64,000 nucleotides of DNA from an uncultured Chitinophagaceae bacterium. Lineage in GTDB: Bacteria; Bacteroidota; Bacteroidia; Chitinophagales; Chitinophagaceae. The translations under genes and the position numbers were made by a program. The notes beneath the pieces were generated by a model, which saw nothing but the letters and a program-made list of their open reading frames with translations, did no database searches and was not told where the DNA came from. The first letter of the stretch is position 1. Each line of letters begins with the position of its first letter. Where the stretch lies: the NCBI GenBank assembly GCA_937873715.1, contig CALMYJ010000004.1, forward strand, positions 262,722-326,721. The letters run 5' to 3'. Shown one piece after another: positions 26,161 through 33,988 of this stretch.

Positions 26161-26176
26161 ACAACTGCAAAGTTGT
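26161..26176 (+). other. Small hairpin with GCAA loop between the two tRNAs
   Basis: ACAACT, loop GCAA, AGTTGT: a perfect 6-bp stem closed by a GNRA tetraloop in the 20-nt spacer between the tRNA genes. It could guide processing of a dicistronic precursor. There is no T tract, so it is not a terminator. Confidence 0.5.
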
Positions 26177-26179
26177 GTT

Positions 26180-26254
26180 CGGGATGTAGCGTAGCCCGGT
26201 TATCGCGCCTGGTTTGGGACCAGGAGGTCGCAAGTTCGAATCTTGCCATCCCGA
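26180..26254 (+). tRNA. tRNA-Pro (anticodon TGG)
   Basis: Acceptor stem CGGGATG / CATCCCG, discriminator A. The anticodon stem CCTGG / CCAGG encloses TTTGGGA, giving anticodon TGG at 26215-26217, the broad-reading proline tRNA. The T loop is GTTCGAATC. CCA is not encoded, unlike the upstream tRNA-Ser, so it must be added after transcription. It shares a promoter with tRNA-Ser. Confidence 0.96.
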
Positions 26255-26266
26255 CAGTATAACCCT

Positions 26267-26298
26267 GCCTATTCGGTTTTAGCCGGATAGGCTTTTTT
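26267..26298 (+). terminator. Intrinsic terminator after tRNA-Pro
   Basis: A 10-bp stem GCCTATTCGG / CCGGATAGGC (one wobble) with a six-base loop and a run of six T, 12 bp past tRNA-Pro. It ends the tRNA transcript. Confidence 0.9.
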
Positions 26299-26339
26299 AT
26301 TGTAGTTGACCGGATGGTTGTAGATGATTAATTACCGTA

Positions 26340-27146
26340 TTACCGGCCCCAGCCCCATATCAAAAAATCGGGAAATGCTCTTGCCCATGTGGCTACATCA
26401 TGCCTGCCATCTTTTAATTCGATATACCGGATACCGGTATCAGGATAGCCTTTGCTTTTTAATGCTTTAATCAGCGCAAGTGTGTCATCAATGGCGTCGA
26501 TGATGCCGTTGTTATTCCTGTCTGCAGTTTCGTCCAGTGTGCCAACTTCAAAAAAGAACTGAAGATTAGGATTATAGTTTCCCTGCCTGATAATACGGTG
26601 CATAATTCGGTGGGTATCTTCATTAAAGTCCGGATCTTCCTGTGCTTTATCTCTCCACCAGAATGAACCGCTAAAAACACCTGCCTTTGAAAATATTCCG
26701 GGGTGGCGCCAGGCAATATCCAGTGCACTAAGGCCACCCAGCGAAAAACCTGCAAAGGCTTTTTGGGTAAAAAAATAGTTGCTGTAGGTTTTATAAAGAA
26801 AAGGCAGCAGTTCGTTAATAATAAATGCAGTATACAGGCTGGCTTTTGCGCCCCTGCCCAGGTAATCGGGTATACCTGCGGTACCATATTCATTTTTTCT
26901 GTCTTCGGAGCAATGGATACCAACACAAAATACCGGTTCAATTGTATTGGCATTATAAAGCTGTTCTAATATCTCGTTGAACTGCATGGTAACTAAATCC
27001 TGCCCATCATTAATCAGCAGTAAAGAGGCTTGTTGGAAAGAAGCGTTAACGGGCGGCAGGTAGCTATCAATTATTACTTGCCGATTTAAATAGGTGGAAG
27101 ATATTAATTGCCTGCTAACATAAATGCCTGATGTATTAGTGTGCAT
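26340..27146 (-). CDS. Alpha/beta-hydrolase, Fes/YieL-type esterase
   Basis: A 268-residue hydrolase from the ATG at 27146. A longer in-frame reading exists upstream, but it crosses the promoter boxes of this divergent region and its composition is not protein-like. The nucleophile is S135 in the elbow AFAGFSLGGLSA. The acid is probably in the DRNNNGIIDAIDD region and the base is the histidine of KDGRHDVATW near the C-terminus. The overall pattern matches the esterase family of enterochelin-esterase and esterase D type. It has no signal peptide and is likely cytosolic. It is divergent from the ATP-grasp and YbdK-type genes, 174 bp away, which suggests it cleaves or activates a product of those ligases. 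Confidence 0.85.
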   Translation of the reverse strand: MHTNTSGIYVSRQLISSTYLNRQVIIDSYLPPVNASFQQASLLLINDGQDLVTMQFNEILEQLYNANTIEPVFCVGIHCSEDRKNEYGTAGIPDYLGRGAKASLYTAFIINELLPFLYKTYSNYFFTQKAFAGFSLGGLSALDIAWRHPGIFSKAGVFSGSFWWRDKAQEDPDFNEDTHRIMHRIIRQGNYNPNLQFFFEVGTLDETADRNNNGIIDAIDDTLALIKALKSKGYPDTGIRYIELKDGRHDVATWARAFPDFLIWGWGR

Positions 27147-27153
27147 TATGTGC

Positions 27154-27161
27154 CAAAAATA
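27154..27161 (-). promoter_or_regulatory. -7 box for esterase gene
   Basis: The minus strand reads TATTTTTG, an exact TAnnTTTG, ending 7 bp before the ATG at 27146. Transcription would begin at or next to the start codon, implying a leaderless or nearly leaderless mRNA and supporting this start over the longer frame. Confidence 0.55.
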
Positions 27162-27241
27162 AAGAAACTCACCACAATAAATAACGAAAAAATAAAGCCG
27201 GAAAGATGTGTTGAAGCAGCCCGGGCAGTATAAATTAATTT

Positions 27242-27273
27242 TTTGGTGAAGCGATGCTATAAAAATATATTTG
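27242..27273 (+). promoter_or_regulatory. Promoter for ATP-grasp / YbdK-type operon
   Basis: TTTG, 20-bp spacer, TATATTTG: both boxes match the Bacteroidota consensus. Predicted start is near 27280, about 40 nt before the ATG at 27321. Confidence 0.72.
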
Positions 27274-27320
27274 GTAAAGCCTAGCCAGGAACACACCCTT
27301 CACCTCTCAATTAAATTTTT

Positions 27321-28274
27321 ATGAAAAAGATTGGCATTTTATTCGGCAAGGAACGAAGTTTCCCGGAAGCTTTTGTGGCTAGAATTAACAGTAAGCAACC
27401 GGATGGTATAAAAGCTGAGCCGGTACATATTGAAAAGGTTATGCAGGGAGAATCCAGCGGCTATGCCGTGATAGTGGATCGTATATCGCAGGATGTACCA
27501 TTTTACCGGGCATTTTTAAAAAATGCGGCATTGTGTGGCACGGCAGTTATCAACAACCCATTTTGGTGGAGTGCTGATGAAAAATTTTTCAACAACTGCC
27601 TGGCAACAAAAATAGGTGTGCCAGTGCCTAAAACAGTAATACTCCCTTCAAGGGATTTGCCGCCAGATACCTCGGGCGAATCATTCAGTAACCTGTCTTA
27701 TCCATTAGACTGGGGTGGTATTTTTAAATACGTAGGTTTCCCTGCTTATATGAAACCCTTTGCCGGTGGTGGCTGGAAGCATGTATACAAGCTGAATAAT
27801 ATCGATGAGTTTTTTGAGAAACATTCCGAAACCGGCGAACTGGTTATGCTATTGCAGGAAGAGATTGTGTTTGAAGAGTATTACCGCTGTTATTGTATTG
27901 GTGGAAAATATGTACGCATCATGAGTTATGAGCCACGCAATCCGCATCATTTGCGTTATGTGGCAGATTTTAAACCATCGGCCGAAAAACTGCAGATGAT
28001 GACAGACCTTGTATTGCGTATCAATCAATACCTGGGTTATGATTTTAATACGGTAGAACTGGCCCTGCGTAACGGTGTGCCCTATGCCATTGATTTTTGC
28101 AACCCGGCACCTGATGCCGACAGGGCAAGTGTGGGTGAAGAAAACTTTGAGTGGGTGGTAGAAACGGCAGCCACTTATGCCATCGAAAGAGCAGTGGCAC
28201 AGGAGGATGGTACCGATAACCTTACCTGGGGTGAGTATGTAAGAAAGGGTGCTTCAAAGCTGCCCCTGGTATAA
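27321..28274 (+). CDS. ATP-grasp domain protein (RimK/D-Ala-D-Ala ligase-like)
   Basis: A 317-residue cytosolic enzyme with an ATP-grasp fold. The N-terminal 90 residues form a pre-ATP-grasp lobe (KKIGILFGKERSFPEAFVAR). ATP-binding elements are the lysine-glycine strand YMKPFAGGGWKHVYKL and the acidic strand LLQEEIVFEEYYRCYCIGG. The metal-binding end reads AIDFCNPAPDADR, a variant of the usual E-x-N, and the region before it is YDFNTVELALRNG. Such enzymes join a carboxylate to an amine through an acyl phosphate. The substrate is unknown. The next gene, 77 bp on, is a second amide-forming ligase, and an esterase is divergent; relatives of these families are often found together. Confidence 0.85.
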   Translation: MKKIGILFGKERSFPEAFVARINSKQPDGIKAEPVHIEKVMQGESSGYAVIVDRISQDVPFYRAFLKNAALCGTAVINNPFWWSADEKFFNNCLATKIGVPVPKTVILPSRDLPPDTSGESFSNLSYPLDWGGIFKYVGFPAYMKPFAGGGWKHVYKLNNIDEFFEKHSETGELVMLLQEEIVFEEYYRCYCIGGKYVRIMSYEPRNPHHLRYVADFKPSAEKLQMMTDLVLRINQYLGYDFNTVELALRNGVPYAIDFCNPAPDADRASVGEENFEWVVETAATYAIERAVAQEDGTDNLTWGEYVRKGASKLPLV

Positions 28275-28351
28275 ATGCGCTGGCAGCAGCCGTATTAAGA
28301 CCTTTTAAAAAACATTGTGTAAAGACTACTTCATCAATAACCAGTTAAAGT

Positions 28352-29464
28352 ATGGCAAGTATATCGTATAAAAACTTTACAGTGGGTGTGGAAGAGGAGT
28401 ATATGGTAATTGACCCTGTAACAAGGGAACTGAAAAGTCATGAACAAAAAATTGTGCATGAAGGGCAGAAGATAATAAAAGATAAAGTGAAGGCCGAAAT
28501 GCACCAGGCCGTAGTGGAAGTAGGTACCGATGTGTGCCAGAATGTAGATGAAGCATTTATTGATGTATCTACTTTACGAAAAACGATATACAATATTGCC
28601 GGTAATCTTGGGCTTACCGTTGGGGCATCGGGTACGCATCCATTTAGTCATTGGGAAAGCCAGTTAATTACCGATCATGCCCGCTACAGCGAAATTGTAA
28701 ATGAGCTGCAGGAAGCTGCAAGAAGCAACCTGATATTTGGCCTGCATGTGCATGTGGGTATGGAAACCCGTGACCTGGCGATACATATCGCCAACTCCGC
28801 CCGTTATTTTTTACCGCATGTGTATGCACTCAGTACCAACTCCCCATTTTGGGAAGGCAGAACTACAGGTTACAAATCGTTTCGTACTAAAGTGTTCGAT
28901 AAATTTCCCCGTACCGGTATACCCGATTATTTTGAAAGCATTAGTGCTTATGAAAGCTATGTAAACCTGCTGGTGCGTACCAACTGTATAGACAATGCCA
29001 AAAAAATATGGTGGGATTTAAGGGTACATCCATTTTTTAATACAGTAGAGTTTCGCATTTGCGATATCCCTATGACGGTGCATGAAACCATTGCCATTAC
29101 TGCCCTCTTCCAGGCAATATGTGCCAAGCTGTATAAGCTGCGTAGCCAAAACCTCAATTTTATGATGTATTCCCGTGCCTTAATTAATGAAAATAAATGG
29201 CGGGCAAGTCGTTATGGTATCGATGGCAGCCTCATTGATTTTGGTAAAGAAAAAGAAGTGAATACCCGTGTGCTAATTTATGAACTGCTCGATTTTGTAG
29301 ATGACGTAATCCCCCACCTGGGCAGCAGGCACGCTATTAATCATGTACACAAAATGCTGGAACATGGTACCGGTGCCGACAGGCAGTTGCAGGTATATGA
29401 ACAAACGGGTAGTCTTACCAATGTTGTGGATTATATACACGAAAATTTTCTTGCCGACCTCTGA
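28352..29464 (+). CDS. Carboxylate-amine ligase, YbdK / glutamate-cysteine ligase type 2 family
   Basis: A 370-residue protein, the usual length for the YbdK family. It opens with FTVGVEEEYMVIDPVTREL, the glutamate-rich metal and ATP motif of GCS2 ligases. The catalytic core continues with GLHVHVGMETRD and the C-terminal signature WWDLRVHPFFNTVEFRICD. YbdK has weak glutamate-cysteine ligase activity in Escherichia coli, but its physiological product is not certain. Here it follows the ATP-grasp gene on one transcript, so the pair may build a two-step amide or short peptide. No glutathione synthetase signature is seen, so a classical glutathione pathway is not supported. Confidence 0.9.
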   Translation: MASISYKNFTVGVEEEYMVIDPVTRELKSHEQKIVHEGQKIIKDKVKAEMHQAVVEVGTDVCQNVDEAFIDVSTLRKTIYNIAGNLGLTVGASGTHPFSHWESQLITDHARYSEIVNELQEAARSNLIFGLHVHVGMETRDLAIHIANSARYFLPHVYALSTNSPFWEGRTTGYKSFRTKVFDKFPRTGIPDYFESISAYESYVNLLVRTNCIDNAKKIWWDLRVHPFFNTVEFRICDIPMTVHETIAITALFQAICAKLYKLRSQNLNFMMYSRALINENKWRASRYGIDGSLIDFGKEKEVNTRVLIYELLDFVDDVIPHLGSRHAINHVHKMLEHGTGADRQLQVYEQTGSLTNVVDYIHENFLADL

Positions 29465-29543
29465 TGCTATAGCTACCCGGTTCAATCAATATTTTTCATT
29501 TTTGTTAAAAAGTTATTGCGTATCAATTCGGAAAAAGATGGCC

Positions 29544-29551
29544 TAATTTTG
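29544..29551 (+). promoter_or_regulatory. -7 promoter box before the MORN-like gene
   Basis: TAATTTTG matches TAnnTTTG exactly and ends 28 bp before the ATG at 29580. A TTG sits 25 bp upstream, slightly beyond the usual spacing. Confidence 0.45.
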
Positions 29552-29579
29552 GTACCTCTTTTTTACACAATATTATTTT

Positions 29580-30266
29580 ATGCTACAGTTTCCTTTCAAT
29601 AAAAAAACATTAGCAGTTATCCTGTTGCTTGTTTTTTGCACTACACGTATACAGGCACAATACAAAGAATATAAATTATCGCCTAACGGAGATACGCTTA
29701 ATGCCATAGATTTAAAAGGGCAGAAGCAGGGCAAATGGGTAAATACAGTGCCCGAAATACGCAGCGAGCCGGGCTACGAAGAAGAAGGGTATTACAAAGA
29801 CGATAAAAAAACCGGCACCTGGCGCAAGTACAACGCCAATGGCGATTTGATAGCGGTTGAAAATTATAAGTTTGGCGGAAAACATGGCACGCAGGATTAT
29901 TTTACTTTTTTGGGTGCTATCGAACGCCATGAAGAATGGAAGGGTTATAACCCTGATGCGCCTTATGATACAATACCGGTGTACGGAGAGGGCAACAATG
30001 AAATTATAGAGTATAAGCTGGTAAAGGCAGAGCAGTATAGTGTACCTCACGGCGAATGGAAGTATTTTAATACCACCGGGCATATTATAAAAACAGAACG
30101 CTACGACCGGGGCCAGGTAATAAAAGATGCTCCGCCACCTGTAGTTGAAAACAGGCCTGCACAACCAAAGGAAAAAGTAAAGACCAAAGAAATACTGGAA
30201 TACGAAAAAAAATACAGCAAGAAGAAACGGAACCAGATGGAAAGAGTGGGTAAAACAGCATTATAA
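29580..30266 (+). CDS. Secreted protein with MORN-like (YwqK-type) repeats
   Basis: A 228-residue exported protein. The signal peptide runs to TRIQAQ (about residue 27). At least two MORN_2-type repeats are visible: YKDDKKTGTWRKYNANGDL and VPHGEWKYFNTTGHIIKT. A first, weaker unit is KGQKQGKWVNT. The tail is lysine-rich (KTKEILEYEKKYSKKKR). Such repeats occur in many Bacteroidota exported proteins with unknown roles, sometimes labelled toxin-antitoxin YwqK. It overlaps the next gene by one base (TAATG), so the two are probably translated together. Confidence 0.75.
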   Translation: MLQFPFNKKTLAVILLLVFCTTRIQAQYKEYKLSPNGDTLNAIDLKGQKQGKWVNTVPEIRSEPGYEEEGYYKDDKKTGTWRKYNANGDLIAVENYKFGGKHGTQDYFTFLGAIERHEEWKGYNPDAPYDTIPVYGEGNNEIIEYKLVKAEQYSVPHGEWKYFNTTGHIIKTERYDRGQVIKDAPPPVVENRPAQPKEKVKTKEILEYEKKYSKKKRNQMERVGKTAL

Positions 30267-30793
30267 TGAACACTATTTATAGTATCAAACTTTATGTATT
30301 CATCTGCCTGCTTGCACCATTAGCGGCATGGGCACAAAAGAATTTACAACCATCTGACAGCATTATTATTTCTGGCAGCATAACAAACGAAACTGTTATA
30401 CCACTGGCTAGCTTATCAAAATTCATCACACATGAAATAGGTGACTTTGTGGTAACCAACCATCTTGGCGAAAAAAAATCCACTTTAAAAGGGCTGAAAG
30501 GCGTTTTATTAAAAGAGCTGCTTGCAGGTGTAGACATTACAGTTGAAAGCCCTAAACAACTTAGTGAATTTTATTTTGTTTTTGCAGCAACAGATGGATA
30601 TAAAGTAGTGTATTCCTGGAATGAAATATTTAATAATCCTGCTGGCAACAATATTTTTGTTGTAACTGAAAAAGAAGGGATTAAAGCGACAGTAATGAGT
30701 GAAAGAATTTTAATGCTAAACAGTGCTGATGAAAAAACAGGCAGGCGTTTAATTAAAGCCCTGCAACGCATTGAAGTAAGAAGAGCATTATAA
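30266..30793 (+). CDS. Exported small protein resembling a molybdopterin-binding oxidoreductase domain
   Basis: A 175-residue protein with a signal peptide ending AAWAQK. The remainder looks like a cut-down sulfite-oxidase-type molybdopterin-binding fold: FAATDGYKVVYSWNEIF, NNIFVVTEKEGI and the closing LIKALQRIEVRRAL are typical of small standalone members. The mature protein has no cysteine, so the residue that ligates molybdenum in sulfite oxidase is missing and catalysis is doubtful. It overlaps the MORN-like gene by one base and converges on the ABC exporter gene (4 bp between stops). Function is unknown. Confidence 0.65.
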   Translation: MNTIYSIKLYVFICLLAPLAAWAQKNLQPSDSIIISGSITNETVIPLASLSKFITHEIGDFVVTNHLGEKKSTLKGLKGVLLKELLAGVDITVESPKQLSEFYFVFAATDGYKVVYSWNEIFNNPAGNNIFVVTEKEGIKATVMSERILMLNSADEKTGRRLIKALQRIEVRRAL

Positions 30794-30797
30794 ACAC

Positions 30798-32597
30798 TCA
30801 CTTTATTTCCTGCATCTCCACCAGTTTTTTATAAAATCCGTTCTGTGCTACCAGGCTTTCATGTGTGCCCCGTTCGATAATCTGGCCATGCTGCATCACA
30901 ATAATTTCGTCTGCATGGCGAATGGTGCTCAGGCGGTGGGCAATTACAAGAGATGTTCTGTCCTTCATCAGGTTAATAATAGCGTCCTGCACCATACGTT
31001 CACTTTCTGTGTCTAAGGAAGAAGTAGCTTCATCTAAAATAAGTATCGGTGGATTTTGCAATACAGCCCTTGCAATGGTAATGCGTTGCCTTTCACCGCC
31101 GCTAAGTTTCATTCCCCTGTCGCCAATAATGGTGTGGTAGCCATTTTCTTTATTCATAATAAACTGGTGGGCATTGGCAATTTTGGCGGCAGCTTCTATT
31201 TGTTCCATACTGGCATTGGGGTTGCCTAATGCGATATTGGCGGCAATGGTATCATTGAACAGTACAGGCTCCTGTGTTACAAAACTCATTTGCCGGCGCA
31301 GCGATTGCAGGTTGCAATCTTTAATATCAATGCCGTCCAGCAGTATTTCGCCACCAGTAACATCATGAAAGCGGGGCAATAAATCAACAAGCGTGGATTT
31401 GCCAGCACCCGATGAACCGGCAAGTGCTATTGTTTTACCTTTTTCAATACGGATGTTTATGTTTTGTAAAACCTGCTTAGCGCCATAGCTAAAAGACACT
31501 TCACGAAATTCAATACTCTGGTTGAACCCCTCAAGCAGTACTGCGTTGTTTTTGTTTTCAATTACTTCGGGGGCATTCAGTATTTCTTCTACACGGGCTA
31601 TAGCGCCCATACCCCTTTGTATGTTGCTGATGGTATTGGATAAATTTTTTGCCGGGTTAATTACCATGCCAAATACAGCGATGAAAGGAAATAAATCAGC
31701 CTTTTGTAAATCGCCGCTATGGTTGAACACCAGGTAGCCGCCAATAAAAAGGATTACACAAAGTACGGCTACACCCATTACCTCGGTGAGTGGGCTTGCA
31801 AGGTCTCGCCGCCGTGTCATGGCATTAAGTATGGAAAAAATTTTACGGTTACCGGCTTTAAACTTCTGCAGCATGCTGTCTTCTGCCGTAAAAACCTTAA
31901 TGACTTTTATGCCGCTAAGGGTTTCTTCCACATGGCTGAGGTTTTGGCCCGAGGCTACACTGTAAGCATTGCTTTGGTGCTTTAGTTTTTTACTGATACG
32001 GCCAATAATAAATGCCGTAACAGGCAGCAATAATAATAAGGCCAGCGACAACATGGGGCTTAGGTAAACCATGTAAATAAGGTAGCTGATGATGGTGAGC
32101 GGATCTTTGATAAGCCCCTCCATAGCCGATATTACAGTGGCCTGTATTTCGCCTACATCGCCAATCATGCGGTTCATCAGGTCGCCTTTTTTTTGCTCTG
32201 AAAAGTAGCCTAATGGCAGCTTTAATATTTTTTCGTACAGGCGTATCCGGAAGGAGGAAAGCACCTCGTTGCGTACCGGCGTGGAGATATAATATGAGAG
32301 GTAACGGAATATATTGCTGATGAGGTTGCTGATGAGGATGATACAGCATACCACGCCTAAAGCAAACATGGGGCTTTTGTTGTCCCGCAGTTGTTGTATA
32401 TAATTTACCAGCCCACCCACCGCTTTGGAGTTAATTGGCACATCATTATCGCCATTAATAATTAACTGCATAAACGGGGATAACATGCCCAGTGCTGTCA
32501 TTGAAAAAACAGTAGCCAGCAGCGAGCAGGTGATGTAAAAAATAAGCTTGCCTTTATTGATGTGTATATAGCGGAAAATGCCCAGTAGTTGCTTCAT
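30798..32597 (-). CDS. ABC exporter with fused permease and ATPase (MsbA-like)
   Basis: A 599-residue half-transporter. The N-terminal 320 residues hold about six membrane helices of the type I exporter fold. The ATPase domain has Walker A GSSGAGKSTLVDLL, signature LSGGERQRITIARAVL, Walker B ILILDEATSSLD and the H-loop VIAHRLSTI. It should work as a homodimer in the inner membrane. MsbA-type lipid A or lipid flipping is the usual role of the closest families, but multidrug or peptide export cannot be excluded. It is the last of three leftward genes (dihydroorotase, MutS-like, exporter) with short gaps. Confidence 0.92.
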   Translation of the reverse strand: MKQLLGIFRYIHINKGKLIFYITCSLLATVFSMTALGMLSPFMQLIINGDNDVPINSKAVGGLVNYIQQLRDNKSPMFALGVVCCIILISNLISNIFRYLSYYISTPVRNEVLSSFRIRLYEKILKLPLGYFSEQKKGDLMNRMIGDVGEIQATVISAMEGLIKDPLTIISYLIYMVYLSPMLSLALLLLLPVTAFIIGRISKKLKHQSNAYSVASGQNLSHVEETLSGIKVIKVFTAEDSMLQKFKAGNRKIFSILNAMTRRRDLASPLTEVMGVAVLCVILFIGGYLVFNHSGDLQKADLFPFIAVFGMVINPAKNLSNTISNIQRGMGAIARVEEILNAPEVIENKNNAVLLEGFNQSIEFREVSFSYGAKQVLQNINIRIEKGKTIALAGSSGAGKSTLVDLLPRFHDVTGGEILLDGIDIKDCNLQSLRRQMSFVTQEPVLFNDTIAANIALGNPNASMEQIEAAAKIANAHQFIMNKENGYHTIIGDRGMKLSGGERQRITIARAVLQNPPILILDEATSSLDTESERMVQDAIINLMKDRTSLVIAHRLSTIRHADEIIVMQHGQIIERGTHESLVAQNGFYKKLVEMQEIK

Positions 32598-32659
32598 TAC
32601 ATATAACTATGGCTGCAAATGTAGTTGAAATCAAAGAAGCAGCGGGTATAGCGCTATGC

Positions 32660-33976
32660 TTAAAGTTGTTGCAGCAAATCAACTACGCCTTCCCTTTTTA
32701 ATATCAGGTAACCCAGCCGGTCGTTGCTGATCCCATCTTTAAGCTGAAAGCTAAATTGCAGTTGTTCATCTTTTACCGAGGTTTCAAAATAGCGGAACAG
32801 GATGTTGGGGTGCTGCTGCAGCCCGGCCCCTATTTCGTACAAATGGGTTGACAGGATAAACATGCTGTCTTTAATCTTCAAAAAACCTTCAATTACTTCG
32901 ATAGAGCATTTCATGGCATCCTGCACATTGGTGCCTTTAAATAATTCGTCTATCAGTATCAGCCAGTTTTTACCATGAGCAATTTTTTGTACGGTAGATT
33001 TTATGCGCTGCACTTCGTTGTAAAAATAACTTTCGCCCCTGGCAATATTATCCACTACATTAATATTGCTGAGCAACCCGTCGAACACACTAAGCTCCAT
33101 GGCGGCAGCAGGTACGCCCATGCCCAGGTGTGCTAAAAAAACAGCCGTGCCCACCGATTTGATAAATGTGCTTTTACCGGCCATATTGGCCCCTGTTAAA
33201 AACAGGAAATTTTTTTCGGGGTCAAGTGCTATATCATAAGCCACTGGCTGGGGCAGCAGCAGGTGGTACAGGCCTTTAAGGTGCAGCAGTGGTTTTGGGG
33301 TATGCGTAAACTTTGGAAATACCAGCCCCAGCTTTTTCACAGCCATCGACATACCATACCAGGCATCCAATTGGTACCAGGTATCCAGCAACTGCAGTAT
33401 ATTTCGTTTATAACGGTAGCGGATAAAATGTGCCAGTGTCAGTTGTTTGCCCAAAGGCATCTCCTTACTTTTTGAAAAGGGATGCAATGCTTCAAAAGCA
33501 GGCTGGCTAAGCACAGAAGCAGCTTCCTGCAATACAGTTTTTAATGGCGCCGGCAAATCATCTTTAAAAAAATAAGCCACCAGTTGTTGCATGCCTTTAA
33601 TAAAATCAAAAAGATGCTCGGCCGAATATTTTACAAAATAAAAATCTGGACCATGAAAAATTTTATACGCCATCACACCGGCTGCGGAAGGATGAGCCGG
33701 TATTTCATCAATGGTAGCGGTAAAAAATTTTTCGATCACCATTACGCCGCCATTGCTGATTTGCGATGGCCAGTGCTGTTCATTTGCAATAATGCATTGC
33801 AGTGTCTGCTGTATGCCCTGTATCGCTTCAATGGTTTTTAAGGGAGTATTAAAGTTGGCCAGCAGCCGCTGTCTGCCACCACTGGTAATACAGTAATTTA
33901 TTTTGTTGAAAACAGAAAAATCATCTCCTGTGTCGAGGATGGAAAGGTCCGTTAGCGTGGTTTTGTCAGTTTCCAT
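32660..33976 (-). CDS. MutS-like ATPase lacking the mismatch-recognition domain
   Basis: A 438-residue protein holding only core and ATPase parts of the MutS family. Residues about 1-235 resemble the lever domain. The ATPase shows P-loop FLTGANMAGKSTFIKSVG, VVDNIARGESYFYNEVQ and Walker B WLILIDELFKGTNVQDA. The mismatch-binding domain I with its Phe-x-Glu motif is absent, and there is no Smr domain as in MutS2. It is therefore unlikely to do classical mismatch repair. Bacteroidota genomes commonly carry such short MutS-related proteins of unknown role. It lies 12 bp after the dihydroorotase stop on the same strand. Confidence 0.87.
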   Translation of the reverse strand: METDKTTLTDLSILDTGDDFSVFNKINYCITSGGRQRLLANFNTPLKTIEAIQGIQQTLQCIIANEQHWPSQISNGGVMVIEKFFTATIDEIPAHPSAAGVMAYKIFHGPDFYFVKYSAEHLFDFIKGMQQLVAYFFKDDLPAPLKTVLQEAASVLSQPAFEALHPFSKSKEMPLGKQLTLAHFIRYRYKRNILQLLDTWYQLDAWYGMSMAVKKLGLVFPKFTHTPKPLLHLKGLYHLLLPQPVAYDIALDPEKNFLFLTGANMAGKSTFIKSVGTAVFLAHLGMGVPAAAMELSVFDGLLSNINVVDNIARGESYFYNEVQRIKSTVQKIAHGKNWLILIDELFKGTNVQDAMKCSIEVIEGFLKIKDSMFILSTHLYEIGAGLQQHPNILFRYFETSVKDEQLQFSFQLKDGISNDRLGYLILKREGVVDLLQQL

Positions 33977-33988
33977 GCAGTAATTTTT

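Noticed and set aside
27147..27296. 50-residue N-terminal extension of the esterase
   Set aside because: Crosses two promoter boxes and reads as AT-rich non-coding sequence; the ATG at 27146 is better.
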